Assembly: GCA_014872875.1 (NCBI GenBank)
Contig: WKFI01000025.1
Span: 1-64,000, forward strand
DNA from: Paracoccaceae bacterium
Lineage (GTDB): Bacteria; Pseudomonadota; Alphaproteobacteria; Rhodobacterales; Rhodobacteraceae
Length of the DNA: 64,000 nt
Direction: 5' to 3'
Position 1 is the stretch's first letter; the number at the start of each line of letters is the position of its first letter. Below, one piece after another: positions 36,687 through 46,780 of the stretch. A model generated the notes under the pieces. It saw only the letters and a list, made by a program, of their open reading frames with translations, was not told where the DNA came from and ran no database searches. A program made the position numbers and the translations under genes.

Positions 36687-37247
36687 TCAGCCCGGGTTTG
36701 ACGACACACCGACCTGTGCCGGCCGCAGCAAACGGTCATGCAGCATGAACCCTTCGGCGGATACCTGGATGATGTCGCCCGCCTTGGTGCCGGGCAGCGG
36801 TGCCTCGAACATGGCTTCGTGCATCTGCGGATCAAACCGGTCGCCAACCTGCGGTGTGACCACTTGAATCCCGTGTTTCGAAAACACATCCAGCAGCGCC
36901 CGCATGGTCAGCTCTACGCCTTCGATCAGCGCGGCAGAAACCTCTTTCTGCTCATCCGTCGCTGATTCCAGGCCACGCTTGAGATTGTCGTAAACCGGAA
37001 GCAGATCACGGGCCAGTTTCGAGCCACCATATTGCTCGGCTTCGCGGCGGGCGCGGTCGCCGCGTTTACGCGCATTTTCGGCATCCGCCAATGCGCGCAT
37101 GAATTTGTCCTTCAGCTGGTCGCGTTCAGCGCGCAGTTCGTCCAGTTCTACTGCCGCGTCATCCAGTTCGACCATGTCTTCCGCCAGTTCTTCGGCCTCG
37201 GCGGTTGCGATATCGTCCAGAAACTCTTCGTTCTTGGGCTCTGCCAT
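36687..37247 (-). CDS. grpE: Nucleotide exchange factor GrpE
   Basis: 186 residues. Releases ADP from DnaK. Acidic N-terminus and long coiled coil (about 30-75, ELRAERDQLKDKFMRALADAENARKR), then the beta-domain with GIQVVTPQVGDRFDPQMHEAM. Downstream of hrcA by 9 bp, the classic hrcA-grpE heat-shock unit. dnaK is not in the window. Confidence 0.95.
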   Translation of the reverse strand: MAEPKNEEFLDDIATAEAEELAEDMVELDDAAVELDELRAERDQLKDKFMRALADAENARKRGDRARREAEQYGGSKLARDLLPVYDNLKRGLESATDEQKEVSAALIEGVELTMRALLDVFSKHGIQVVTPQVGDRFDPQMHEAMFEAPLPGTKAGDIIQVSAEGFMLHDRLLRPAQVGVSSNPG

Positions 37248-37256
37248 CTTTCACCT

Positions 37257-38321
37257 CTAACTCCGGTCGGACAGCAGCTTGCCGACCAGCTGTGCCGTGT
37301 AATCCACAATCGGCACGATCCGTCCATAATTCAGGCGAGTCGGCCCGATGACGCCGACAGCACCAATGATCTTTCGATCAGCGTTCATATAAGGAGACAC
37401 CACCAAAGAGGAACCCGAAAGTGAGAAAAGTTTGTTCTCGGAACCGATAAAAATGCGTACGCCGTCACCTTCCTCGGTCAGTTCCAGAAATTCGGCAATG
37501 TCACGTTTGCGTTCCAGGTCGTCAAACAGCACACGAATACGGTCGAGTTCTTCGGCCTGTTCGCCTTCCCCCAACAGATTCGCCCGACCCCGCACAATCA
37601 AACGCGCCTGATCGGTGCCCGGATCATCCCAGATCGCCAAGCCGCTTTCGATCAGGTCCTGGGCCAGCGTATCGATCTCCTGCCGACGTTCGGCAATTTC
37701 GCGCTGCATCAGGCCACGCACATCGCTCAGTGTGCGACCTTCGATCAGGGCATTCAAAAAATTTGCTGCTTCCCGCATGGAAGATGGAGTCTGCCCCGGT
37801 GGGGGTGTGAAAACACGGTTTTCAACGTGGCCGTCGGAGAAGACCAGAACCACCAGCGCCCGGTCCTGCGCCAAGGATACAAACTCAATATGCCGGATCT
37901 CCGCCTCATGTTTCGGGGTCAGCACCAAAGACGCGCCGTGTGTTACGCCAGACAAAGCCGCGCCCACCCGGTCCAGCATCGTCCCGACGTCCTTGGTGTT
38001 TCCCCCCAGTGTTTCGTTGATTTTCTGCCGGTCCGAGGCCTTCAGGTCCTCAACCTCCAACAGACCGTCAACGAACATCCGCAATCCCATCTGAGTAGGC
38101 ATTCGCCCGGCGCTGACATGCGGGCTGTCAAGCAGACCAAGATATTCAAGGTCCTGCATCACGTTGCGGATAGTTGCAGCGCTGACCTTTTCGCTCAAGC
38201 TGCGAGTCAAGGTCCGGCTACCGACAGGGTCGCCGGTTTCCAGATAGGATTCCACCACTGTGCGAAATACTTCGCGCGAGCGGTCATTCAGGTCGTCAAG
38301 AATTCTGGTCGAGTCCGTCAT
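37257..38321 (-). CDS. hrcA: Heat-inducible transcription repressor HrcA
   Basis: 354 residues. HrcA represses heat-shock operons through CIRCE operators. N-terminal winged helix ([25 protein letters not shown], then [26 protein letters not shown]) is diagnostic. I searched by eye for the CIRCE inverted repeat (TTAGCACTC-N9-GAGTGCTAA) in the 115-bp region to rph and see none, so autoregulation is not supported here. Start ATG 38321 ([10 protein letters not shown]) replaces a longer frame to 38348. Confidence 0.95.
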   Translation of the reverse strand: MTDSTRILDDLNDRSREVFRTVVESYLETGDPVGSRTLTRSLSEKVSAATIRNVMQDLEYLGLLDSPHVSAGRMPTQMGLRMFVDGLLEVEDLKASDRQKINETLGGNTKDVGTMLDRVGAALSGVTHGASLVLTPKHEAEIRHIEFVSLAQDRALVVLVFSDGHVENRVFTPPPGQTPSSMREAANFLNALIEGRTLSDVRGLMQREIAERRQEIDTLAQDLIESGLAIWDDPGTDQARLIVRGRANLLGEGEQAEELDRIRVLFDDLERKRDIAEFLELTEEGDGVRIFIGSENKLFSLSGSSLVVSPYMNADRKIIGAVGVIGPTRLNYGRIVPIVDYTAQLVGKLLSDRS

Positions 38322-38436
38322 GGGTATCACATTAGCCTGCAAAGCCATTAAAGAGCAGCCGCGTCAAAGGTCAATCGGGCTTGCATCCCACATCGGGGCG
38401 GCGTTATCCCAAAGCCAAGAAACAAAGGATAGACTG

Positions 38437-39150
38437 ATGCGCCCTTCCGGACGAGAATTAGACCAGATGCGTTCCGTTTCCATCGAAACGGGTTTTACCA
38501 AACATGCCGAAGGCTCTGCACTGATCAAGATGGGCGATACTCACGTCCTGTGCACCGCCACCATTGAAGAGCGCGTGCCGCCGTTCATCAAGGGATCCGG
38601 GCTGGGCTGGGTCACCGCCGAATACGGCATGCTGCCCCGCGCCACCAACACTCGGATGCGCCGCGAGGCTGCCAGCGGCAAACAAGGTGGCCGCACCGTG
38701 GAAATCCAACGCCTGATCGGCCGCGCCCTGCGCGCCGGTGTTGACCGGGTCGCGCTTGGCGAACGTCAGATCACCGTGGACTGCGATGTATTGCAGGCCG
38801 ATGGCGGTACCCGCTGCGCCGCGATCACCGGCGGCTGGGTTGCACTGCGCCTTGCCGTCAACAAGCTGATGAAAGCGGGCGACGTTCAGATCGACCCACT
38901 AATGGATCCGGTTTCTGCAATTTCCTGCGGCATCTATGCCGGTCAGCCGGTGCTGGATCTGGATTACCCCGAAGATTCCGAGGCCGGCGTCGACGGAAAC
39001 TTCATCATGACCGGCTCGGGTAAACTGATCGAAGTGCAGATGAGCGCAGAAGGTTCCGTGTTCAGCCGCGATCAGATGAATCAGCTGCTGGACCTGGCCG
39101 CAAAGGGCACGTCCGAACTGGCTGAAAAACAAAAGGCAGCCTGCGCATGA
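38437..39150 (+). CDS. rph: Ribonuclease PH
   Basis: 237 residues. Phosphorolytic 3' trimming of tRNA precursors. [13 protein letters not shown] start, [25 protein letters not shown], and [16 protein letters not shown] are family signatures. The start at 38437 gives the canonical MRPSGR N-terminus; the frame is open to 38260 into hrcA sequence. Divergent from hrcA. The next gene begins inside its stop (ATGA). Confidence 0.97.
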   Translation: MRPSGRELDQMRSVSIETGFTKHAEGSALIKMGDTHVLCTATIEERVPPFIKGSGLGWVTAEYGMLPRATNTRMRREAASGKQGGRTVEIQRLIGRALRAGVDRVALGERQITVDCDVLQADGGTRCAAITGGWVALRLAVNKLMKAGDVQIDPLMDPVSAISCGIYAGQPVLDLDYPEDSEAGVDGNFIMTGSGKLIEVQMSAEGSVFSRDQMNQLLDLAAKGTSELAEKQKAACA

Positions 39151-39761
39151 CCCGCAAGTTCACCGGTGACAAGCTGTTGGTCGCCACCCACAACAAGGGC
39201 AAGCTTGAGGAGATGGCACATCTCCTTACCCCGTTTGGGGTATCGGTCATCGGCGCCGGTGAACTGGATCTGCCCGAACCGGACGAAACCGAAGACACGT
39301 TCGTCGGTAACGCTCGGATCAAGGCGCATGCCGCAGCAAAGGCCACCGGGCTTCCTGCCCTGTCCGATGACAGCGGAATTACCATCGACGCGCTGGATGG
39401 CGCGCCCGGTGTATACACCGCCGATTGGGCCGAAACCGGAAATGGTCGCGATTTTCTGATGGCCATGACCCGTGCACATGACGAGCTGGAAGCCAAGAAC
39501 GCGCCCCACCCCCGTCTGGCCCAATTCCGTTGTACCCTGGTATTGGCCTGGCCTGATGGGCACGATGAAGTGTTCGAAGGCGTCGCCCCCGGACAATTGG
39601 TCTGGCCGATCCGCGGGGCCGAAGGCTTTGGATACGATCCCATGTTCATTCCTGAGGGGTACCAACAGACCTTTGCGGAAATGGACCGTTGGGAAAAGAA
39701 CAAGATCAGCCATCGCGCCGACGCGGTAGCCAAATTCGTCAAGGGCTGTTTTGACGGATGA
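39147..39761 (+). CDS. rdgB: XTP/dITP diphosphatase (RdgB/HAM1)
   Basis: 204 residues. Removes deaminated purine triphosphates. [30 protein letters not shown] and [12 protein letters not shown] are the family motifs. Overlaps the stop of rph by 4 bp and hemW by 11 bp, giving a coupled rph-rdgB-hemW operon, frequent in alphaproteobacteria. Confidence 0.96.
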   Translation: MTRKFTGDKLLVATHNKGKLEEMAHLLTPFGVSVIGAGELDLPEPDETEDTFVGNARIKAHAAAKATGLPALSDDSGITIDALDGAPGVYTADWAETGNGRDFLMAMTRAHDELEAKNAPHPRLAQFRCTLVLAWPDGHDEVFEGVAPGQLVWPIRGAEGFGYDPMFIPEGYQQTFAEMDRWEKNKISHRADAVAKFVKGCFDG

Positions 39762-40908
39762 TTGGAGATATGGGGGCTTTGGCCTGTATGTACATTGGCC
39801 CTTTTGTCAGGCCAAATGCCCCTATTGCGACTTCAACAGCCATGTTTCAGCAAAAATAGACCAAAACGCCTGGGTTAGAGCCTATTTGACGGAGCTTGAG
39901 CGCTATCGCGAGATGCTCCCAGATCGTGTTCTGAATTCGATTTTCTTTGGCGGCGGCACTCCGTCTCTGATGCACCCGGATACTGTTGCTGCGGTGATTG
40001 AGGCCGCGCGAGATATCTGGACCTTTGCCAATGACATCGAAATCTCGCTGGAGGCCAACCCTGGCTCGGTGGAAGCCGGACGGTTTACCGGTTATCGCGA
40101 TGCAGGTGTCAATCGTGTCTCGATGGGCATTCAGGCATTGAACGATCACGATCTGAAGCGTCTTGGGCGCATCCATTCGGTGGCCGAAGCCAAAGCTGCA
40201 TTCGACATCGCCCGAAATTGTTTTGATCGAGTCAGCTTTGATCTGATTTACGCGCGTCAGAACCAGTCGGTGAAGGATTGGGAGCGCGAACTGGACGAGG
40301 CGCTTTCAATGGCGATAGACCACCTGTCGCTATATCAGTTGACCATCGAAGACGGCACTGCGTTCGGTGACCGATACGAACGCGGCAAACTACGTGATCT
40401 TCCGACCGATGACACAGCCGCCGACATGTATATTGCCACCCAGGAGGTCTGTGGCAAACATGGAATGCCAGGTTACGAAATCTCGAACCATGCCCGACCT
40501 GGAGCGGAGTCGCGCCACAATTTAGTCTATTGGCACTATGGCGATTATGTTGGAATTGGTCCGGGCGCGCATGGACGGATAACAATTGGAGAACGCCGCA
40601 TTGCCACCGAAACACATCTTGCGCCGGGCAATTGGTTAGAGGCGGTCAACAAAGGAAACGGTGAACTGACGCCTCTGGTCCTGACTCCGCAAGACCGTGC
40701 CAATGAATACCTGATGATGGGGCTTCGCCTTTCCGAAGGGCTAGATCTGGAGAGATTCGTCCAAATCGCCGGCGTCCCCTTGTCTGAGATCAGATTGTCC
40801 TATCTCGAGGAATTGGGAATGGTGCGGCGAGACGGGTTTCTTTTGAAAACCACGGAACAAGGCCGCTCCGTGTTGAACGCGATTATCAAAGAGTTGTTAG
40901 TGGATTGA
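39751..40908 (+). CDS. hemW: Radical SAM haem chaperone HemW
   Basis: 385 residues. CxxxCxxC cluster C19, C23, C26 (FCQAKCPYC), FFGGGTPSLM, and the C-terminal NHARPGAESRHNLVYW motif identify HemW, an oxygen-independent coproporphyrinogen dehydrogenase-like protein that handles haem. TTG at 39751 starts 11 bp before the rdgB stop; no in-frame ATG lies near it, and the resulting N-terminus matches the family. Last gene of the rph-rdgB-hemW unit, followed by a small membrane protein 4 bp on. Confidence 0.93.
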   Translation: MTDDWRYGGFGLYVHWPFCQAKCPYCDFNSHVSAKIDQNAWVRAYLTELERYREMLPDRVLNSIFFGGGTPSLMHPDTVAAVIEAARDIWTFANDIEISLEANPGSVEAGRFTGYRDAGVNRVSMGIQALNDHDLKRLGRIHSVAEAKAAFDIARNCFDRVSFDLIYARQNQSVKDWERELDEALSMAIDHLSLYQLTIEDGTAFGDRYERGKLRDLPTDDTAADMYIATQEVCGKHGMPGYEISNHARPGAESRHNLVYWHYGDYVGIGPGAHGRITIGERRIATETHLAPGNWLEAVNKGNGELTPLVLTPQDRANEYLMMGLRLSEGLDLERFVQIAGVPLSEIRLSYLEELGMVRRDGFLLKTTEQGRSVLNAIIKELLVD

Positions 40909-40912
40909 CGTG

Positions 40913-41266
40913 ATGCGTTTTGTTTATGCCGGGTTGGGTTTGCTGTGCGTCGGTCTGGCGGTTGTGGGAATCGTCCTGCCTCTCCTCCCTACGGTGCCAT
41001 TTCTGCTGCTTGCTGCTTTTTTCTTTGCCAATTCGTCGGACCGTTTGCACGATTGGATCGTGAACCACAACGTGTTCGGCCCAATGATCCAGGACTGGCG
41101 CTCATCCGGCTCCATTCGTCCCGGCGCAAAAAAGGCTGCAACCCTGTCGATCGCAGCCGTATTTCTCATTTCCTTAATCGCCGGGGTAAAAACCTTGGTG
41201 TTAGGGATCCAGGCTATCGTACTGGGTGGCGTTTTGATCTTTATTTGGACCCGGCCTAACGGCTGA
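40913..41266 (+). CDS. DUF454 (YbaN-like) membrane protein
   Basis: 117 residues with three hydrophobic helices: VYAGLGLLCVGLAVVGIVLPLLPTVPFLLLAAFFFA (about 3-38), and 85-118. The LPLLPTVPFLLLAAFFFANSS and LHDWIVNHNVFGPMI segments are typical of the DUF454/YbaN family, inner membrane proteins of unknown role. Start ATG at 40913 is preferred to GTG three bases earlier. It follows hemW by 4 bp and overlaps the convergent parB end by 11 bp. Confidence 0.85.
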   Translation: MRFVYAGLGLLCVGLAVVGIVLPLLPTVPFLLLAAFFFANSSDRLHDWIVNHNVFGPMIQDWRSSGSIRPGAKKAATLSIAAVFLISLIAGVKTLVLGIQAIVLGGVLIFIWTRPNG

Positions 41267-42152
41267 GGATCCCACACAGATCATCAAGTTGATCCAAGGT
41301 TTCATAGCTGATTGTGACCGTTCCGCTTTCCGTACCGGAGACATGATCAATAGACACCTGCATTTTCAACCAAGATGACAGGTCAGTCTCCAATGCCTTG
41401 GTATCGGCGTCCTTTTCCACCGAAGACTTGCGCGGTGACTTTGCAACTTTCGGCTTGGGATCAGCACTCTCTTTGCGCACCATAGCCTCCGTGGCACGCA
41501 CGGACATGGCTCCCTTCACGACTTTCTTCGCCAGAGTTGACGGGTTTTCAGAAGTAATCAGGGCGCGGGCATGTCCTGCGGACAGCTCTTTTCTCTGAAC
41601 CATCTCCTGAACATCATCCGGCAATTGAAGCAACCGCATCAAATTGGCGATATGGCTCCGACTCTTTCCAAGCGCTTCCGCCAGTTTTTCTTGAGTGTGC
41701 CCAAACTTGTCCATCAACTGCCGGTATCCAGCGGCCTCTTCCACGGCATTCAGGTCGGCCCGTTGAATGTTCTCGATGATAGCAACTTCAAGAACCTCAA
41801 GATCTGAGTAGTCGCGAACAATTACGGGTACTTCATGCAGTTGCGCAGCCTGGGAAGCGCGCCACCGTCTTTCACCTGCAACGATTTCATAGCTTCCATC
41901 GTCCTTCTTTCGAACGATCAGAGGCTGAATTACACCCTTCTCTTTGACAGAGGCGGTCAAGTCATCCAGATCATCCTGATCAAACCGGCGTCGCGGCTGG
42001 TCGGGATTCGCAAAAACCTTTTCGATCGGAACCATCATATCTGGCGCGCGTGATTCACTCGTTCCCGACGAAGGCTCAACAGGGTTCACATCTGCCATTA
42101 ATGCTGAAAGACCGCGTCCAAGCCCACGAGGTTTCGATTTATTGTCCGCCAT
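41256..42152 (-). CDS. parB: Chromosome partitioning protein ParB
   Basis: 298 residues. ParB binds parS and spreads by CTP-dependent clamp closure. RGLGRGLSALM N-terminus, GERRWRASQAA (box II), IIENIQRADLN, the helix-turn-helix SRSHIANLMRLLQLPDDV, HARALI, and a C-terminal dimerisation domain (GTVTISYETLDQLDDLCGIL). Downstream of parA by 16 bp. Two perfect parS palindromes lie 1.4 kb and 3.3 kb from its start codon. Confidence 0.97.
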   Translation of the reverse strand: MADNKSKPRGLGRGLSALMADVNPVEPSSGTSESRAPDMMVPIEKVFANPDQPRRRFDQDDLDDLTASVKEKGVIQPLIVRKKDDGSYEIVAGERRWRASQAAQLHEVPVIVRDYSDLEVLEVAIIENIQRADLNAVEEAAGYRQLMDKFGHTQEKLAEALGKSRSHIANLMRLLQLPDDVQEMVQRKELSAGHARALITSENPSTLAKKVVKGAMSVRATEAMVRKESADPKPKVAKSPRKSSVEKDADTKALETDLSSWLKMQVSIDHVSGTESGTVTISYETLDQLDDLCGILSR

Positions 42153-42168
42153 GACATCCTCTCCGCAT

Positions 42169-42978
42169 TCAGGCCGTTGCCTTGTTGTGTTTTTTTATCA
42201 GTTCTTCCGCCAGCGCTCGATATGCCTGAGCGCCCTGGGAATTGGGATCGTAGCTTAGCACCGGAACCGCGTAAGACGGAGCCTCACTGACCCGAACGTT
42301 CCGGGGAATCACTGTTGTGAACACCAAATCCCCAAGGTTGTCACGAGCATCCTGTTCGACCTGCTGTGAAAGATTGTTTCGCTTATCAAACATGGTCAGC
42401 ACGACGCCTTCGATTCGAAGACCTGCATTTGCCGTCTGCCGAACCTCTCGAATCGTCATCATCAGCTGCGATAAACCCTCCAAAGCAAAGAATTCACTTT
42501 GTAGTGGAATGAGGACCGAATGCGATGCGACCATCGCGTTCACAGTAAGAAGATTCAAAGACGGCGGGCAATCGATCAGGATGTAATCCCAAGAAAAACT
42601 GTCCATAGCGGTCTGCCGCAAAGCGTCATGCAATAGGAAAGACCGTTTCTCGTTGGAGATGAGCTCGATATCAGCCGAACTGAGATCAACAGTGGCAGGA
42701 ATGATGAAAAGCCCGTCAAAGCTGGATTCGCGAATCACATCGTTCAAGTCAACATCATCGACAAGCAGATCATACGTGGTCATGTCACGATCAGGCGCTT
42801 CAACTCCAAGCCCAGTCGAAGCATTGCCTTGAGGATCGAGATCGACCACCAGGACGCGAAAACCCTGTTCAACCAATGCAGCGGCGAGGTTAATCGCAGT
42901 TGTCGTTTTTCCAACCCCGCCCTTCTGGTTGGCAATCGCAACGATGCGCGGGCCCGTTGGGCGTGACAAATCAGCCAC
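42169..42978 (-). CDS. parA: Chromosome partitioning ATPase ParA
   Basis: 269 residues. Deviant Walker A KGGVGKTTTAINLA near residue 19, then DLDPQGNASTGLG, and IDCPPSLNLLTVNA as Walker B. ParA moves ParB-parS complexes toward the cell pole. Its start overlaps the end of rsmG by 8 bp, giving the usual rsmG-parA-parB order. Confidence 0.97.
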   Translation of the reverse strand: MADLSRPTGPRIVAIANQKGGVGKTTTAINLAAALVEQGFRVLVVDLDPQGNASTGLGVEAPDRDMTTYDLLVDDVDLNDVIRESSFDGLFIIPATVDLSSADIELISNEKRSFLLHDALRQTAMDSFSWDYILIDCPPSLNLLTVNAMVASHSVLIPLQSEFFALEGLSQLMMTIREVRQTANAGLRIEGVVLTMFDKRNNLSQQVEQDARDNLGDLVFTTVIPRNVRVSEAPSYAVPVLSYDPNSQGAQAYRALAEELIKKHNKATA

Positions 42979-43585
42979 CCGATACTCCTCTTATCTTTAG
43001 AATTGCTGCCTCTGGTTCTGTGATACTTGTAATGTCTTCAACGTTAAAGCACCAACTATGTCGCGCTGCTTCAAGCTCTTTTCTCCAGGTGATACCTTTA
43101 GGAAACAAGGCGATACCAGTTGGGGACAGATGCCGATTGGCAAAAGACAGAAGAACGTCAAGATCTGCCAAAGCGCGTGCCGAAAGTATATCCGCACCCT
43201 GAGGCGGTGCCTCCTCAATCCGTTTGGACAAAACTGTTCCAGATGCCCCGCATTCCCTGAGCGCAGTTCTCAGAAAGGCGCATTTACGCTGATCACTCTC
43301 GATCAATGTAACTTTCAATTCAGGAACTTCATCTGCTGCCAACAGTGCAACGACCACACCCGGAAACCCTCCACCTGATCCGATATCAACCCAATGTCCT
43401 TTCGGTTTAACCGCCCGAAAGACCTGGATCGAATCGACGATGTGGCGTTGCCAAAGCTCCGACAAGCTTTTCTTCGACACAAGGTTGATGTGTGGATTCC
43501 ACTTGTGGACAAGGCTCGAGAAATTTTCCAGCCGTTCGATTGTTTCACGTGAAACATCGAAACTCTTCAGGTCAAACTCATTCAT
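42971..43585 (-). CDS. rsmG: 16S rRNA m7G527 methyltransferase RsmG (GidB)
   Basis: 204 residues. Methylates G527 of 16S rRNA. SAM motif VDIGSGGGFPGVVVALL and ISARALADLDVLL fit the family. The start ATG at 43585 is fused to the mnmG stop (TGATG). Residues VSRET near position 12 are encoded by a parS site (43541-43556), which explains their strong conservation in this protein across bacteria. Confidence 0.95.
   Translation of the reverse strand: MNEFDLKSFDVSRETIERLENFSSLVHKWNPHINLVSKKSLSELWQRHIVDSIQVFRAVKPKGHWVDIGSGGGFPGVVVALLAADEVPELKVTLIESDQRKCAFLRTALRECGASGTVLSKRIEEAPPQGADILSARALADLDVLLSFANRHLSPTGIALFPKGITWRKELEAARHSWCFNVEDITSITEPEAAILKIRGVSGG
43541..43556. promoter_or_regulatory. parS centromere site (inside rsmG)
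   Basis: TGTTTCACGTGAAACA, a perfect 16-bp palindrome identical to the general bacterial parS consensus. It lies in the 5' part of rsmG. Confidence 0.93.
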
Positions 43586-45462
43586 CACGCACGGTACCGG
43601 CGATTTTCGCGTCTGAGCACAGCAAGGAGAAGAGCCAACGCCGCAGGTGTCATACCATCTACGCGACTTGCCTGAGACAAGGTCATTGGACGGGCCTGAC
43701 CAAGCTTGGCTTTGAGCTCATTGGACAATCCGTTTACTGCACCAAAATTGAAGTCAGCCGGAATTTTCTGATCTTCATCCCGCCGCAATGCGTCGACCTC
43801 TTTCTTCTGCCTTTCTATGTAATTGACATACAAGGCATCACGTTCCATTTGCGTGCGTATTTCGCTGTCTACAGTTTCTAAAGATGGCAGCAACTCCAGC
43901 AAATCATCAAAACCTACATCCGGAAATGCCAAAAGGTCCATGCCAGATCGCCGATTACCGTCCTGATTGATCCTGATACCTGCCTGAGCAATATCCTTCG
44001 GAGTGAAGCTAGAGCTTTGAAGTATGTCCTTTGCGGAATTCAGAGCATCCATCTTCATTGAAAATGTCTTGTATCTACGTTCTCCGATACATCCGAGCTC
44101 CAATCCCAAGGGCGTCACCCTCTGATCTGCGTTGTCAGCCCGCAACGACAATCGAAACTCAGCCCGAGACGTAAACATCCGATATGGCTCAGTAACTCCA
44201 TTTGTTGTCAGATCATCGATCATGACGCCAATGTAACTATTGGATCTACTGAAAGTGATCGATTCCCGTCCCTGGCAATCCAACGCAGCATTCAAACCAG
44301 CGACCAGTCCCTGCGCGGCTGCTTCTTCGTATCCGGTCGTTCCATTGATCTGTCCGGCCAAGTAGAGATTTGGAACATCCCTTAGACTAAGCTGTAATGT
44401 CAACGCGCGCGGATCGACATAGTCGTACTCGATCGCATATCCCGGCTGCAGAATGGCTGCATCTTCCAGACCGTATATCGATGAAACGTATTCTTCCTGA
44501 ACCTCTACGGGCAGCGACGTCGAAATCCCATTTGGATAAACCGTCGGATCGTCAACGCCCTCGGGTTCCAGAAATATCTGATGTGAACTCTTATCTGCAA
44601 AGCGAACAATTTTGTCTTCGATGGAAGGACAGTATCTGGGTCCAACCCCTTCGATATGTCCGCCATACATCGCTGATCTAGACAGATTTTTTTCGATAAT
44701 GCTGTGTGTCTGCTCGTTGGTGTGCGTGATCCCACATGACACTTGTTTTGATTGCAGTTTTGTTGTCATGAAGGAAAAAAATGTGGGATCGTCGTCCCCT
44801 GGCTGCATATCCAACCGGGACCAGTCAATTGTCCGTCCATCCAGTCTTGGTGGCGTACCTGTTTTAAGCCTTCCCAAAGGCAAGCCAAAGCCATCGATTC
44901 TCTCTGCCAGTTGGACAGAAGGTTTGTCGCCCATCCGACCCCCGGGTTTTGAAACGTCACCAATGTGGATGACACCCCGTAGAAATGTTCCAGACGTCAG
45001 GATAACTTTCTTGGAATGGATTTCACTTCCGTCCGCCAGTATGACCCCGTGAACCGAATTCCCTGACATGATGAAGTCGATGGCTTCACCTTCAACGATT
45101 GTCAGATTGGGTTGCGCTTCGGTTTCGGACAGCATAGCCGTTCGGTAGATTTTTCTATCCGACTGCGCACGCGGGCCCTGGACAGCTGGTCCTTTCCGTC
45201 GATTTAGAAGCCGGAATTGGATACCAGCCGCGTCAGCGACACGGCCCATGACGCCGTCCAAAGCGTCGATTTCCCGCACAAGGTGTCCCTTACCGAGTCC
45301 ACCGATGGCTGGATTACACGACATCACTCCGATGTCATTCCGACTCAGAGTGACAAGTGCTGTGCTTACACCCATGCGTGCAGAGGCGTGCGCCGCCTCG
45401 GTTCCGGCATGTCCACCGCCAATGACGACCACATCGAAATCTGAATGTTTCACGTGAAACAC
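43585..45462 (-). CDS. mnmG: tRNA uridine modification enzyme MnmG (GidA)
   Basis: 625 residues. With MnmE it builds the 5-carboxymethylaminomethyl group on U34 of certain tRNAs. FAD motif [36 protein letters not shown], and GRMGDKPS are diagnostic. Its start codon is GTG at 45462, and codons 1-6 (MFHVKH) are written by a parS palindrome. The ribosome binding site is GGAG just upstream. Stop coupled to rsmG. Confidence 0.97.
   Translation of the reverse strand: MFHVKHSDFDVVVIGGGHAGTEAAHASARMGVSTALVTLSRNDIGVMSCNPAIGGLGKGHLVREIDALDGVMGRVADAAGIQFRLLNRRKGPAVQGPRAQSDRKIYRTAMLSETEAQPNLTIVEGEAIDFIMSGNSVHGVILADGSEIHSKKVILTSGTFLRGVIHIGDVSKPGGRMGDKPSVQLAERIDGFGLPLGRLKTGTPPRLDGRTIDWSRLDMQPGDDDPTFFSFMTTKLQSKQVSCGITHTNEQTHSIIEKNLSRSAMYGGHIEGVGPRYCPSIEDKIVRFADKSSHQIFLEPEGVDDPTVYPNGISTSLPVEVQEEYVSSIYGLEDAAILQPGYAIEYDYVDPRALTLQLSLRDVPNLYLAGQINGTTGYEEAAAQGLVAGLNAALDCQGRESITFSRSNSYIGVMIDDLTTNGVTEPYRMFTSRAEFRLSLRADNADQRVTPLGLELGCIGERRYKTFSMKMDALNSAKDILQSSSFTPKDIAQAGIRINQDGNRRSGMDLLAFPDVGFDDLLELLPSLETVDSEIRTQMERDALYVNYIERQKKEVDALRRDEDQKIPADFNFGAVNGLSNELKAKLGQARPMTLSQASRVDGMTPAALALLLAVLRRENRRYRA
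45446..45461. promoter_or_regulatory. parS centromere site (overlaps mnmG start)
   Basis: TGTTTCACGTGAAACA, perfect 16-bp palindrome, 1905 bp from the first site. It overlaps codons 1-6 of mnmG, including bases of the GTG start codon, so DNA-binding and coding constraints coincide. Confidence 0.94.
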
Positions 45463-45465
45463 TCC

Positions 45466-46749
45466 TTACTTTCCAAGACAGAAACTCGCAAAGATCTCAT
45501 CCAGCAAGTTCTCAACGCCGATACGACCAACCAACATTTCAAGCGCTCGTATGGATGAGCGAAGTTCTTCGGCCACGATATCATACAGTTCTGGCCCATG
45601 TTCCAGAACAAGTTGCGCCTCGTTCAGAGATTTCAAGGCATTTTGCATCGCATCCCTGTGACGTTCCCGGGTTGCAATCCCCGTACTCATGGACCTGGAC
45701 TTGAGAACTTCTGTAATCTTCGCAACAAGTTGATCCAATCCCTGACCAGTCTTTCCGGAGACTGAGCTCACTGTATCAGTTCGGACATCAGCCTTGGGTG
45801 CCACTCGAATATCATCCATCTGCATGTCGATTTCCAAGTTCTCCGAGTTTTCGGCAAGAAAAACCCGCAAATCAGCCTGTTCCGCCCGCTCTCGTGCACG
45901 AAGAATACCTATACTCTCGACATGGTCGTCGGTCTCTCGCAAACCAGCCGTGTCCAAAAGCGTCACGGGCAAGCCTGCCAAATCCATTCTAACTTCGATG
46001 ACGTCACGCGTCGTACCCGCATACTCCGATGTAATCGCGGCCTCCCGGCCAGCCAATGCATTCAAAAGCGTGGACTTCCCGACATTCGGTGCACCGATGA
46101 TAGCAACTTCGAACCCTGTGCGAATTCGTTCCGCAATTTGAACGCCAGCACATTCCCGTTCGAGATCTTGTCTGACACCACTCAACAAGGACTGCACCTC
46201 AGGTGTCACGTCGACAGGCACATCTTCATCGGCGAAATCAATGGTCACCTCGATCAAAGAGGCGGCCCGAATCAAGTCCTTACGCCACTTCTCGGCCAGA
46301 ATTCCAAGTTCGCCAGACAGCACCAGATGCGCCTGTTTCCGCTGCGCTTCTGTTTCTGCGTCGATCAGATCGGCCAGGCCCTCAACCTGAGCCAAATCCA
46401 GCTTGCCATTCTCCAGCGCGCGTCGAGTAAATTCTCCAGGTTCCGCTTGTCGAGCTTGATCAACTGAGGAAAGAGCGGACAGAACCGACGTCATGACAGC
46501 TGTACTGCCATGCGTTTGAAACTCAACGACATCTTCGCCGGTAAAGCTCGCTGGCCCTCTGAATGTGAGAACCAGCGCCTCGTCAATCGGATCTCCGGTG
46601 GAGTCGCACAGAATCCTGACCCCCCTGCCCGTTTCCGGCAGAGTGCCACAGAGTGTCATTGCAACGGAATGTGCCTGTGGACCGGAAATCCGAAATACGG
46701 ACACACCAGCCTTTCCTGGCGCACTGGCCAACGCAAAGATCGTATCCAT
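45466..46749 (-). CDS. mnmE: tRNA modification GTPase MnmE (TrmE)
   Basis: 427 residues. Partner of MnmG. N-terminal formyl-THF-binding region ([38 protein letters not shown]), G domain with [14 protein letters not shown] and DTAGLR, and the C-terminal FCLGK end that supplies the essential Cys. Length close to E. coli MnmE (454). Three base pairs separate it from mnmG. Confidence 0.97.
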   Translation of the reverse strand: MDTIFALASAPGKAGVSVFRISGPQAHSVAMTLCGTLPETGRGVRILCDSTGDPIDEALVLTFRGPASFTGEDVVEFQTHGSTAVMTSVLSALSSVDQARQAEPGEFTRRALENGKLDLAQVEGLADLIDAETEAQRKQAHLVLSGELGILAEKWRKDLIRAASLIEVTIDFADEDVPVDVTPEVQSLLSGVRQDLERECAGVQIAERIRTGFEVAIIGAPNVGKSTLLNALAGREAAITSEYAGTTRDVIEVRMDLAGLPVTLLDTAGLRETDDHVESIGILRARERAEQADLRVFLAENSENLEIDMQMDDIRVAPKADVRTDTVSSVSGKTGQGLDQLVAKITEVLKSRSMSTGIATRERHRDAMQNALKSLNEAQLVLEHGPELYDIVAEELRSSIRALEMLVGRIGVENLLDEIFASFCLGK

Positions 46750-46780
46750 GTGATGGCCCTTCCTGTTGTATGGACCTTTG

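Noticed and set aside
38322-38436. CIRCE operator upstream of hrcA
   Set aside because: No TTAGCACTC-N9-GAGTGCTAA inverted repeat, nor a near match, is visible in the hrcA-rph gap.
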